A model generated the notes under the pieces. The model saw nothing but the letters and a program-made list of their open reading frames with translations. It was not told where the DNA came from and did no database searches. Positions 14,258 through 21,308 of a stretch of 33,576 bases of DNA are shown in pieces. Numbering within the stretch: the stretch's first letter is position 1; each line of letters begins with the position of its first letter. The stretch covers positions 1 to 33,576 of the forward strand of contig CAJUSG010000024.1 in assembly GCA_910589085.1 (NCBI GenBank), given 5' to 3'. Source of the stretch: an uncultured Oscillospiraceae bacterium (GTDB lineage Bacteria; Bacillota; Clostridia; Oscillospirales; Oscillospiraceae). Made by a program: the position numbers and the translations under genes.

Positions 14258-15928
14258 TCAATACAGCAGCTCGGCCAGCAGCTCCGGAGGCAGACGGTCC
14301 ACAAACATCTGCCGGGTGCTGTCCAGCCAGCTCTCGGCGCTGGTCTGGAGCTCATTGGCCAGGGCCATCAGCTCCAGACTGTCCATCTGTGTAATCAGCC
14401 TGGGGGATGTGACCGCCATACGGTCCCCTTCATAGGGCCCCATATGGTAGTCCATGGCCAGAGAAACCAGCTCCATCCCCATGAGCTTGACGGAGATATC
14501 CTTCAGATTCAGAGTTACGAAATCCGCTCCGGCGGTCACACTGCCCTCCATATCCAGGGAGCCGGCGCCGGGCATACTCAGCGACCAGCTGAGGGCGCCC
14601 CCCTTGGGCTCGTAGCGGAGCTCAGAGGACAGCTGCACCATCCCCACCCGCAGAGTGGTCTTGTCGGTATAGGCGCCGTCCCGGCAGCCGTGGTCGCCGG
14701 TGGATTTCAGGGTGATCTTTTGGCCGTCCACCTCCACCCGCAGGCTCAGGTCGTCCACATACTGCTGGCCGCCGCCCAGCTCCAGCTCCGCCTTCACCGT
14801 TCTGCCCCGGAGCCGGTCCTCATACCGGATCATGGACACACAGCCGCCGCTGACATACATGTCCAGCTGCACATCGCCCAGGCCATCAACGGCCTCCTGC
14901 AGCAGATCGCCCAGCTGGCCGTAGAGGTCCAGCTCCTCCAGGGCCTCCATATAGGTGTCAATCTCGGACTGAGATGCGCCGAAGGCCCTCAAAAGCTCAC
15001 CGTGGCGCCGCAGGTCGTTCACCATCTCCAAGGTGTCCGTCATGGCGTCCGCATAGTCCTCCAGAGCCTCCTGGGGAACCGTCACCCGGTAGACCCGGGC
15101 GTCTGTGCTCTGGCCATTGACGCTGACGGTCTCCTTGCCCTTCTTCTCCACCCGGACAGCCTCCCACAGGTCGTGGTTGGCCTCCTTAACCGCCTTTTCC
15201 AGCTCCTGTTCCGCACCGGAATCGGGGAATAAGGGCTCCATGATATCAAAGAGGTTGAAGCTGAGGTCCTCCGAATCCTCCTCGCCCATGGCCTTCAGAT
15301 CGGCACCCAGGGTCTCGGTATTCACGCCGTAGAACCTTCCGCCGGTGAACTGGGGGGAGGCAAAATAGAGCTCGTCATCCTCCGCGGCCATCTGGAGGCT
15401 GAGGATGTCCTCCTCATCCCAGAAGGCGGCCAGCTCAAAGTCCAGCCTTCTATCCTCGAAATTCAGGCCGTCGCTCATGCGCAGGCCCAGTCCCTCCAGG
15501 GCGGACAGCTGAGAGCCGGTAAACTGGTCGTTGATATGGGTCAGCCGCAGGGAGAACTGCTGGCTGTAGGAGCGGTCCAGCACCAGCCCGCTCAGGTCGG
15601 GCAGGTCCAGCGCCTTCTCGGCCTGGGTGTAGGCGGCAAAGGTCCCGTCGATGGCCTTTCCCAGCTGCTTTCTGGGGTCGGCGAATATGCCGCTCACCGC
15701 CATCACCAGCAGCGCAATGACCGCCACGGCGGCAATGATACCCCCCGCGATCAGGCCGGTCTTCCTCCTGCCTCCGCCCGCAGGCCCCTCCCAGGCGGGC
15801 GGAGGGGCGCCGTATGGGGCCGTCCCCTGGGGCAGGCCGGTGTCCTGGCCGGGGTTGGTGGACGCGCCGCAGTGGGGACAGAATCTGGCGTCGTCCCGAA
15901 TGCTGCTGCCGCAATTTCTGCAAATCAT
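14258..15928 (-). CDS. Zinc-ribbon, single-span protein with large outer domain
   Basis: This 556-residue protein begins with a zinc ribbon (Cys3, Cys6, Cys17, Cys20; CxxC...CPHC), then a Pro/Gly-rich linker, one membrane span (~57-78) and a ~475-residue outer domain. That domain is rich in charged helices and in a beta-rich stretch (~340-480) that resembles lipoprotein-like or TcaA/YvbJ-type outer parts. I cannot name its function. The inside zinc ribbon and outside domain suggest a sensor or accessory factor for the ABC-2 exporter encoded just downstream. GGGAGG lies 9 nt before ATG 15928. Confidence 0.72.
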   Translation of the reverse strand: MICRNCGSSIRDDARFCPHCGASTNPGQDTGLPQGTAPYGAPPPAWEGPAGGGRRKTGLIAGGIIAAVAVIALLVMAVSGIFADPRKQLGKAIDGTFAAYTQAEKALDLPDLSGLVLDRSYSQQFSLRLTHINDQFTGSQLSALEGLGLRMSDGLNFEDRRLDFELAAFWDEEDILSLQMAAEDDELYFASPQFTGGRFYGVNTETLGADLKAMGEEDSEDLSFNLFDIMEPLFPDSGAEQELEKAVKEANHDLWEAVRVEKKGKETVSVNGQSTDARVYRVTVPQEALEDYADAMTDTLEMVNDLRRHGELLRAFGASQSEIDTYMEALEELDLYGQLGDLLQEAVDGLGDVQLDMYVSGGCVSMIRYEDRLRGRTVKAELELGGGQQYVDDLSLRVEVDGQKITLKSTGDHGCRDGAYTDKTTLRVGMVQLSSELRYEPKGGALSWSLSMPGAGSLDMEGSVTAGADFVTLNLKDISVKLMGMELVSLAMDYHMGPYEGDRMAVTSPRLITQMDSLELMALANELQTSAESWLDSTRQMFVDRLPPELLAELLY

Positions 15929-15979
15929 CTCTGTAATCCTCCCATTTCCTTATCATTCAGGCGGCCGTGATTCTCCCCA

Positions 15980-16609
15980 TCAAGGGGCCGCCAGTCTGCC
16001 GTCCTCCAGCCGGAGGACGGCTCCGCACAGCCGCTCCAGCTCCTCCTGCCGGTGGCTGCACCACACCAGGCTGCCCCCTCCGGCCAGAAAGCCCTCCAGC
16101 CACTCCAGCAGCCGGGGGATGTAGTCCCGGTCCAGGCCGGCGGTGGCCTCGTCCATCAGAAGCAGCCGCGGCCGGGCCAGCAGGGCCAGGGCGATGCTTA
16201 CCCGCTGGGACATCCCCCCGGACAGGGCCCCGATGGGCTTGGCCAGCAGGGGCTCCAGCCCCAGCAGCTCCAAGACCCAGCCGGGCAGCGGGCCGGACAG
16301 GGCACAGGCGCTCTGCCACAGCTTCAGCTGCTGTCCCACCGTCAGCTCCCGGGCCAGCTCCGCGCTCTGGGGGACATAGCCCAGCGTGCTGCGCAGAAAC
16401 CTCCGGTCGCCCAAAACGCTCCTGCCCTCGAAGAGGATCTCTCCCCCGTCCGGCCGCTCAATCTGGGCCATGAGCCGCAGAAGGGTGGACTTGCCCGAGC
16501 CGTTGCTGCCCGCCAGGCCCAGGCACTGCCCCGGAGGCAGGACAAAGCTGACCGGCGACAGCACCTGCCGCCCGCCGTAGCTCTTGCACAGCTGACGCAC
16601 CTCCAGCAC
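15980..16609 (-). CDS. ABC transporter ATPase of the ABC-2 exporter
   Basis: This compact 209-residue ATPase has Walker A GSNGSGKST (34-42), a Q-loop at YVPQSAEL, signature LSGGMSQR, Walker B LLLMDEATAGLD and an H-loop WCSHR. It lacks the C-terminal extension of the longer DrrA-type ATPases. The start is GTG at 16609 with GGGGGAG 6 nt upstream. The zinc-ribbon gene follows after 51 nt, then both permeases. A 66-nt AT-rich gap separates it from the polyferredoxin gene, and I see no convincing promoter there, so it may be read from upstream. Confidence 0.93.
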   Translation of the reverse strand: MLEVRQLCKSYGGRQVLSPVSFVLPPGQCLGLAGSNGSGKSTLLRLMAQIERPDGGEILFEGRSVLGDRRFLRSTLGYVPQSAELARELTVGQQLKLWQSACALSGPLPGWVLELLGLEPLLAKPIGALSGGMSQRVSIALALLARPRLLLMDEATAGLDRDYIPRLLEWLEGFLAGGGSLVWCSHRQEELERLCGAVLRLEDGRLAAP

Positions 16610-16675
16610 GGTCCGCTCCCCCTTTCATTCATATGCCGGTATATTGCTGTAATACCCCAGGGTTTTATTCACAAA

Positions 16676-17563
16676 TCAACGGGCCTCCCCGGTCTGCCGG
16701 CCTTTCGGCTCCGGGGAAAATCCAATGTCGATGGCCCCCGTGGGGCAGACCGGCCGGCAGGCCCCACAGCGGATGCATTCGCCGCCGTCCAGCCCCTTGG
16801 TCACCTCCACCGCCATCGGACAGACCCGCTCACACCGTCCGCAGCCCACGCACTTATCCGTGTCCAGAGAGAGCCGGTAGAAGCTGAAGCGGTTAAACAG
16901 GGCGTAAAAGGCGCCCAGCGGGCAGAGATAACGGCAGAAGGGGCGGTGGATCACCGCGGCGGCGGCCAGCACAGCGGCCAGCACCAGCGCCTTCCACCGG
17001 AACAGCCATCCGGCCAGGCCCCGAAGGACCGGATCGGCCAGCAGCAGGGGGATTCCCCCCTCCAGCGTTCCGGCGGGACAGAGGTACTGGCAGAAATAGG
17101 GAGACCCCACCCCTGTCCCGGCTGCCGCCAGGACGGGAAGGAGAATCGTCAGCAGCAGCACCCCGTACTTGAGATACCGGGCGGGCCGGTCTATTCTCCT
17201 GGGGACCGCCGCCTTGGGAACCGGGAGCTTATGGAGCAGGTCCTGCACCAGCCCGAAGGGGCACAGCAGACCGCAGACCGCACGGCCCAGCACCACGCCG
17301 AACAGCATCAGCAGCCCCAGCACATAGAAGGGAAAGTGGCTCTTCACGCCCCCCAGCGCCGTCTGAAGCGCGCCGATGGGGCAGGCCCCCAGAGCCCCCG
17401 GGCAGGAGTAGCAGTTGAGGACGGGGACGCACACCGCTTTTGTGCCGCCGGTAAAGATTTTCCCCTTTTGAAAGCCCAGGGCGTAGCCGTTGAACGCCGC
17501 CGCGGCCACCAGCTGCACAATCCGCTGGGCGGAAATTATCCGATTCCGATGCACTCCAGACAT
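16676..17563 (-). CDS. NapH-like membrane polyferredoxin
   Basis: This 295-residue protein has about five membrane spans and three CxxxCP-type motifs at membrane edges (VCGLLCPFG, FCQYLCPAG, FCRYLCPLG), then two classic [4Fe-4S] sites, CVGCGRCERVCP (~240-251) and CIRCGACRPVCP (~265-276). NapH/YccM/RdxA-type proteins pass electrons across or along the membrane. Next to a TlpA-like lipoprotein and a CxxC microprotein it probably supplies electrons to an outside thiol-disulfide pathway; that link is inference. The ATG at 17563 lies 28 bases inside the microprotein gene, with a GGAAGGCGG ribosome site. Confidence 0.88.
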   Translation of the reverse strand: MSGVHRNRIISAQRIVQLVAAAAFNGYALGFQKGKIFTGGTKAVCVPVLNCYSCPGALGACPIGALQTALGGVKSHFPFYVLGLLMLFGVVLGRAVCGLLCPFGLVQDLLHKLPVPKAAVPRRIDRPARYLKYGVLLLTILLPVLAAAGTGVGSPYFCQYLCPAGTLEGGIPLLLADPVLRGLAGWLFRWKALVLAAVLAAAAVIHRPFCRYLCPLGAFYALFNRFSFYRLSLDTDKCVGCGRCERVCPMAVEVTKGLDGGECIRCGACRPVCPTGAIDIGFSPEPKGRQTGEAR

Positions 17564-17694
17564 ATTTTTACCGCCTTCCCCAGTACCTCCAGCTGCTCCT
17601 GCCGGGCCAGGCCGATGCCGATAAAGGCAAGGGCCAGCGCCAGGGCGGCCGCCCGCAGAAGCAGCTTGTTACGCGCCCTCAAGGCTGATCTCAT
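17536..17694 (-). CDS. CD1871A-type CxxC microprotein
   Basis: This short gene encodes 52 residues: a basic N-terminus (MRSALRARNKLLLRAA), one hydrophobic segment (~15-30), and the tail KAVKICLECIGIG with Cys45 and Cys48. That ending and size match the CD1871A family of small clostridial CxxC membrane proteins. It overlaps the lipoprotein gene by 26 bases and the polyferredoxin gene by 28 bases, each in a different frame. The ribosome site is weak (GGGGG 9 nt upstream), and an in-frame TTG 12 bases later is a possible start. A role relaying electrons between the membrane ferredoxin and the TlpA-like lipoprotein would fit; this is inference. Confidence 0.8.
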   Translation of the reverse strand: MRSALRARNKLLLRAAALALALAFIGIGLARQEQLEVLGKAVKICLECIGIG

Positions 17695-18283
17695 CCTTTC
17701 CGGCCCCCTTCAGCACCTGATTCACCGCCGTCAGAAGGGTTTCGGACAGGTCCCTCTGTCCGCCGATGATGGCGTCCCCCGCCAGATTCCCCTCGGCGTC
17801 CGCCAGGACCGTGGTGGGGGTGTACATCAGATTGCCGCAGAGCGCCCCCAGGTCTCCGTCCCCCGAGATCAGGGTTACCCCCTGAAACTCCGCCGTGCTC
17901 ATCACCTCCCGCACCAGCTCCTCACTGCCGAAGCCGTCCAGACAGACGGTAATCACCTGCACATTGTCCGGCAGAGCCCGGGCAAAGGCGGCCAGGTCGG
18001 GCATCTCGGCGATACAGGGGGGACAGGTCAGGGCCCAGAAATTGACGATTGTTACATCCCTGGCCTGGATATCCTCCTGAGTAAAGGTTTTGCCGTCCAG
18101 CGTTCCGGCGGTAAAGGACTTCAGACTGCCCAGGGCGGCGGCGGTCCCCTCCTCCTGGGAGATATCGGTCTCCTGGGTGCTGCCGGCCGGCTCCTCGCCG
18201 GGGCCGCCGGAGCTGTGTCCGCAGGCCGCCAGCAGGCTCAGGGCCAGGGCCGCGGCCAGCAGGGCGGAACATAGTCTTTTCAT
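17669..18283 (-). CDS. TlpA/ResA-like thiol-disulfide lipoprotein
   Basis: This 204-residue exported lipoprotein has a signal with lipobox LAAC (Cys21), a Ser/Gly/Glu-rich spacer to ~50, then a thioredoxin fold. The redox pair is CPPC (Cys87, Cys90) in NFWALTCPPCIAEMP, and the cis-proline loop reads YTPTT. TlpA and ResA proteins reduce outside disulfides, for example for cytochrome c or spore proteins, and need electrons from a membrane donor such as CcdA. No CcdA is nearby; the polyferredoxin downstream may take that role. The ATG at 18283 has a GGAAGG ribosome site. It lies 18 nt after the Cys-rich gene. Confidence 0.92.
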   Translation of the reverse strand: MKRLCSALLAAALALSLLAACGHSSGGPGEEPAGSTQETDISQEEGTAAALGSLKSFTAGTLDGKTFTQEDIQARDVTIVNFWALTCPPCIAEMPDLAAFARALPDNVQVITVCLDGFGSEELVREVMSTAEFQGVTLISGDGDLGALCGNLMYTPTTVLADAEGNLAGDAIIGGQRDLSETLLTAVNQVLKGAGKDEISLEGA

Positions 18284-18301
18284 AGGGTAACCTTCCTTTC
18301 T

Positions 18302-18550
18302 TCATTTGCCGGGGAGCGTACCGCAGCGGCGGAGTATCTCCCCGTAATGCTCCCGCATATGGGGGTACAGACAGCCGCTGCAGTCCTTGCGTCCGTCCGG
18401 GAGGACCGCAAAGCTCCCGCCGCACCCCTCTCCCAGGGGATAGAGGGGGCAATAGCAGAACAGGCAGTTGAAATTCTCCGGGTCCGCCCCCGGGTGACAG
18501 GGGAAATACTCACATTCCCGGTGAGAGAAAAACATGTATTTTTGATCCAT
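18302..18550 (-). CDS. Cysteine-rich small domain protein
   Basis: The product is 82 residues with nine Cys in a pattern C-x4-C ... CLFCYC ... C ... CSGC ... C. It fits the 'cysteine-rich small domain' family (Zn-finger-like), which has FFSHRECEYFPCH near its start. The function is not established; the motif suggests a metal or Fe-S cluster. The ATG at 18550 has GGGAGG 10 nt upstream and starts MDQKYMFFSHRECEYFPCH; an earlier ATG (18580) overlaps that site. It is the first gene of the redox unit. Confidence 0.8.
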   Translation of the reverse strand: MDQKYMFFSHRECEYFPCHPGADPENFNCLFCYCPLYPLGEGCGGSFAVLPDGRKDCSGCLYPHMREHYGEILRRCGTLPGK

Positions 18551-18623
18551 CCCAGACCGCCCTCCCGGAAAAATACGCACTTTAATATTCCGGCGCGCCG
18601 GTGGAATTTCGCCGGTGCTCAGC

Positions 18624-20057
18624 TCAGATCAATCCACGGACAAACTGAGAGATCGTCTGATAGTCCACAGCCAGATTCAGGTTCTGTCCGTCGTCGTACC
18701 CGCCTGTAATCAGGCCGATCAGCTCTCCGTACATATCCAGCAGCGCCCCGCCGCTGCTGCCGTGGGACACGGGCGCGGTAAACTGGATCATAGAGACCAT
18801 CTCCAGCTGCCGAAAGCCTGAGATGATGCCGTCCGAGACGGAGTTGAACAGGCCCAGCGGGCTCCCGATGGCTACCACCTTCTGGCCCCTGACCAGCTTC
18901 TTCTCTCCCCTTGAGATGGGAACCGGCGTTCTGCGCTTCTGCATACGCAGAATGGCCAGATCATAGTCCTGGTGGTACTTGATCAGCTCGTTGGTGTAAA
19001 ATATATCGGTCTCCTCCTCCAGAAGGATGCCGTAATAGTGTCCCCCGCTGACCACATGCATATTGGTCAGTACATAGCCCTTGTCGCTGATGATGACCCC
19101 CGAGCCGGTTTTAAAGCACCGGTCGTCCCGGTCGAACACCTTCAGCATCACCACCGAGGAGGCAAACCTGGCCAGCTCCTCAAATTCCAGCTGCTGCCGG
19201 GTCTCTGCCCGTCCGGCGGGAGCCCTGGGGGGAACCGTCACGGCCGGATGCTCCCTGGGCGGCAGGGTTACGGTGGGATTTGCTCTGGGTGGACTCGGGG
19301 CGGCAGGACTGGCCGCCCGGGAGGGCGGGGATGCGGCGGACCTGTGCCGCTCAGGCCGCTGGATGCGGTCCATGGAGATGACCACCCTCCCGTCTCCGGA
19401 GGGCTCCTCTCCGCCGCAAGGAGGTGTCTCCCCCTCGACGCGCAGGGACAGGCTCAGCAGCTCCGGGTCCGTCACCCCGGCGTCCCCCTCCGGACTGATG
19501 TGAAGCACATCGCAGCCCAGCAGAAACAGCAGGTATAAAAACAGGTACTCCGTCAGCTTGAGCTGTCCCCCACAGGCAAACTTGGGAAAACGGTTCATCT
19601 TGGCGGTCTCGGTGAAGAGCCGGGGAAAGTATGTATCCATCCAGTACAGGATTTTTACCGCGAAATTTCTGACAATGGCCTCTTCGCTGCGCCCCCGGAC
19701 GCGCTGAAACAGCTCCAGGATCCTCTCAAAGCCGGTCTCCAGAGCGTTCTGCCAGATTCCGTTCTGAAAGGAAAAGGGGAATGTGGCCCGGCCGTCCCGG
19801 TACAGGGCCACATATTTGCTCACCTCCTGGGCGGAGGGCTGGGGCTTCAGGGCCGGCACGAATACGCAGCCGGACTGTCCCCTGTCCGCCCAGGACCGCA
19901 GCCGCCGGACAGCGGCCTCGCAGTTTTGGCCGCCGGCGTATCGGATGAAGCAGGTCTCCTTGGTGAAATTGGAGTACCTGCCATTCAGCAGCATAAATTC
20001 CTCCAGTGGGCTGCCGGCGGGGGTCCTGAGTGCCGTATGAAACCGCTGGTTATTCAT
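18624..20057 (-). CDS. YceG-like domain fused to HtrA-type (S1C) serine protease
   Basis: This 477-residue fusion has residues ~10-220 similar in pattern to the Ter-system YceG core: FAVKILYWMD...FPKFACGG...TEYLFLYLLFLLGCDVLHISPEGD. A Pro/Ala-rich linker (~225-285) follows, then a trypsin-like domain (~300-477) with His334 (TNMHVVSG), Asp366 (YDLAILRM) and Ser435 (GSSGG). No PDZ domain, signal peptide or membrane anchor is seen, so it should act in the cytoplasm. The gene follows the lyase gene by 14 nt in the leftward arm of the Ter island. YceG has no known enzyme activity; the protease fusion suggests regulated proteolysis tied to Ter signalling. A GGGAG site precedes ATG 20057. Confidence 0.82.
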   Translation of the reverse strand: MNNQRFHTALRTPAGSPLEEFMLLNGRYSNFTKETCFIRYAGGQNCEAAVRRLRSWADRGQSGCVFVPALKPQPSAQEVSKYVALYRDGRATFPFSFQNGIWQNALETGFERILELFQRVRGRSEEAIVRNFAVKILYWMDTYFPRLFTETAKMNRFPKFACGGQLKLTEYLFLYLLFLLGCDVLHISPEGDAGVTDPELLSLSLRVEGETPPCGGEEPSGDGRVVISMDRIQRPERHRSAASPPSRAASPAAPSPPRANPTVTLPPREHPAVTVPPRAPAGRAETRQQLEFEELARFASSVVMLKVFDRDDRCFKTGSGVIISDKGYVLTNMHVVSGGHYYGILLEEETDIFYTNELIKYHQDYDLAILRMQKRRTPVPISRGEKKLVRGQKVVAIGSPLGLFNSVSDGIISGFRQLEMVSMIQFTAPVSHGSSGGALLDMYGELIGLITGGYDDGQNLNLAVDYQTISQFVRGLI

Positions 20058-20071
20058 AACGCAACGCTCCC

Positions 20072-21070
20072 TTACAACTGTCCTTTAAAGTTTATCCGGC
20101 CGTCCTGCGGCTCCGGTTCGTTTTTGATTCCGTATATCCGGGCCAGCCGGAGCACCCGGTCCGCCCAGCGGAAATGGGTGTTGTACTCGTTCATCCGGGT
20201 GGCCTCCGCGCTGGACGACACCAGCCGGGGGCTGTCCGGGTCCCAGTTCAGGATCCGGCAGGCATCCTGGTAGTCGGCGGCGGAGACCCTCAGACAGTCG
20301 TTCACCACGGGGATCTGGTTGGGATGGATCACCGTCTTTCCCACAAAGCCGCACAGCAGGTCCAGCTCCGTCTCTCTGCGCAGGCCGGCCTCCCAGCCGG
20401 CTCCGGCGTAGTACTCCCAGACGGGGCCCGAGACCACATACCGGGGGGCGAAGGTGGTTACAATATCGGTCAGCAGGCCGGCCACCGGCCGAATGTCGTA
20501 GATGGTGCTGTCCACAGGCCGCCGCAGGCCAAAGGCGTGGGAGAGGTCGTTTCCTCCCACCCGGATGTTCAGAATCTGGTCCCCGACCTCCTCCAGCCGG
20601 TCCCTTACCTCCTCCAGACCGGCGGCTCTCCGGCTCAGGCCGACCATGGAGGGAGATTCCAGAATGGGCATATAGAGGAAGCCGGCTCGGATGCGCCGGA
20701 TTGCCGCGATGTATTCGCCGCAGTTTTCAACAAAGAACTTCGGCAGAATAAAGCCGGTCAGCAGTCCGGAGAAACGGGCGGAGAGACCGGCGAGCTTTTC
20801 CATCTGCTGCGGAGACCGTACCCGGACGAAAATCAGGGGCAGATAGAAGGCCCGCTCCCTCCGGGCGGCGTCAATCTGCTCCAGGGTGCGGCAGAGCGTC
20901 CGCTCCGCCGCATCCACCTCGTCGTCCCGCACGGTGTCCTCCAGGCAGAAGGCCAGCGAGAAGGGCCGGGCAAACCGCTCGTTTTTCAGCCCGTCCACAA
21001 TGCTGTCATGACCATTCGCGGGACAATACATCAGCGCCCCTACGTCGTAGCCGGTTGGTTTTTTATCCAT
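20072..21070 (-). CDS. CitE/HpcH-like C-C bond lyase of Ter systems
   Basis: This 332-residue TIM-barrel protein belongs to the aldolase family found in Ter gene clusters (the C-C bond lyase branch near CitE). Visible motifs are ALMYCPANG (N-terminal strand), AFCLEDTV (acidic metal site), MPILESP, RVGGNDLSHAFGLRR and GKTVIHPNQIPVVND, matching CitE landmarks in order. It would cleave or form a C-C bond in the Ter-linked metabolite path. The start at ATG 21070 has GGGAGAGG upstream; a longer reading from 21193 would include the promoter. It is the first gene of the leftward arm. Confidence 0.88.
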   Translation of the reverse strand: MDKKPTGYDVGALMYCPANGHDSIVDGLKNERFARPFSLAFCLEDTVRDDEVDAAERTLCRTLEQIDAARRERAFYLPLIFVRVRSPQQMEKLAGLSARFSGLLTGFILPKFFVENCGEYIAAIRRIRAGFLYMPILESPSMVGLSRRAAGLEEVRDRLEEVGDQILNIRVGGNDLSHAFGLRRPVDSTIYDIRPVAGLLTDIVTTFAPRYVVSGPVWEYYAGAGWEAGLRRETELDLLCGFVGKTVIHPNQIPVVNDCLRVSAADYQDACRILNWDPDSPRLVSSSAEATRMNEYNTHFRWADRVLRLARIYGIKNEPEPQDGRINFKGQL

Positions 21071-21146
21071 GATCTTGAAAGCCTCTCCCTTTCCGTAATT
21101 CCAAAAACGGTCTTCCCCGCCAGTCATCAGGGGTAAAGATAATCTG

Positions 21147-21175
21147 ATTATAGCATAAACAGCGGGCATTTGAAA
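21147..21175 (-). promoter_or_regulatory. Leftward promoter of the Ter island
   Basis: The minus strand carries TGCTATAAT, a perfect extended -10 (TATAAT at 21152-21147), with TTTCAA 17 nt upstream (21175-21170). It lies 76 nt upstream of the lyase start and back to back with the rightward promoter. Confidence 0.65.
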
Positions 21176-21231
21176 CAGGCAATATTGTGTCAAGCATAAA
21201 ATTTCGGAAATTGATTTCTTGTATTATTTTG

Positions 21232-21260
21232 TTGAAACTGTCCGGGATATGTGGTATAGT
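21232..21260 (+). promoter_or_regulatory. Rightward promoter of the Ter island
   Basis: TTGAAA (21232-21237), 17 nt, then TGGTATAGT containing TATAGT (21255-21260) and the extended TG. It lies 48 nt upstream of the YceG-like start and is expected to drive yceG-telA-terD. Confidence 0.75.
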
Positions 21261-21308
21261 ATTGCACAAGGCCCACAGACACAACGGCGGAGAGGGACTT
21301 TGAGCATT

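Noticed and set aside
16052..18274. A 740-codon plus-strand frame across the ABC, ferredoxin and lipoprotein genes
   Set aside because: It crosses four minus-strand genes with clear motifs. The product is low complexity (Gly, Gln, Arg, Pro).
18581..18623. Palindrome CCGGCGCGCCGG (18590-18601) as a terminator of the protease gene
   Set aside because: The arms do not extend beyond the GC core and no T-run follows, so it is equally likely to be chance in GC-rich DNA.
21188..21193. A perfect minus-strand TTGACA in the Ter divergent gap
   Set aside because: No -10 element is present at 16-19 nt, so I used the extended -10 at 21147-21152 instead.
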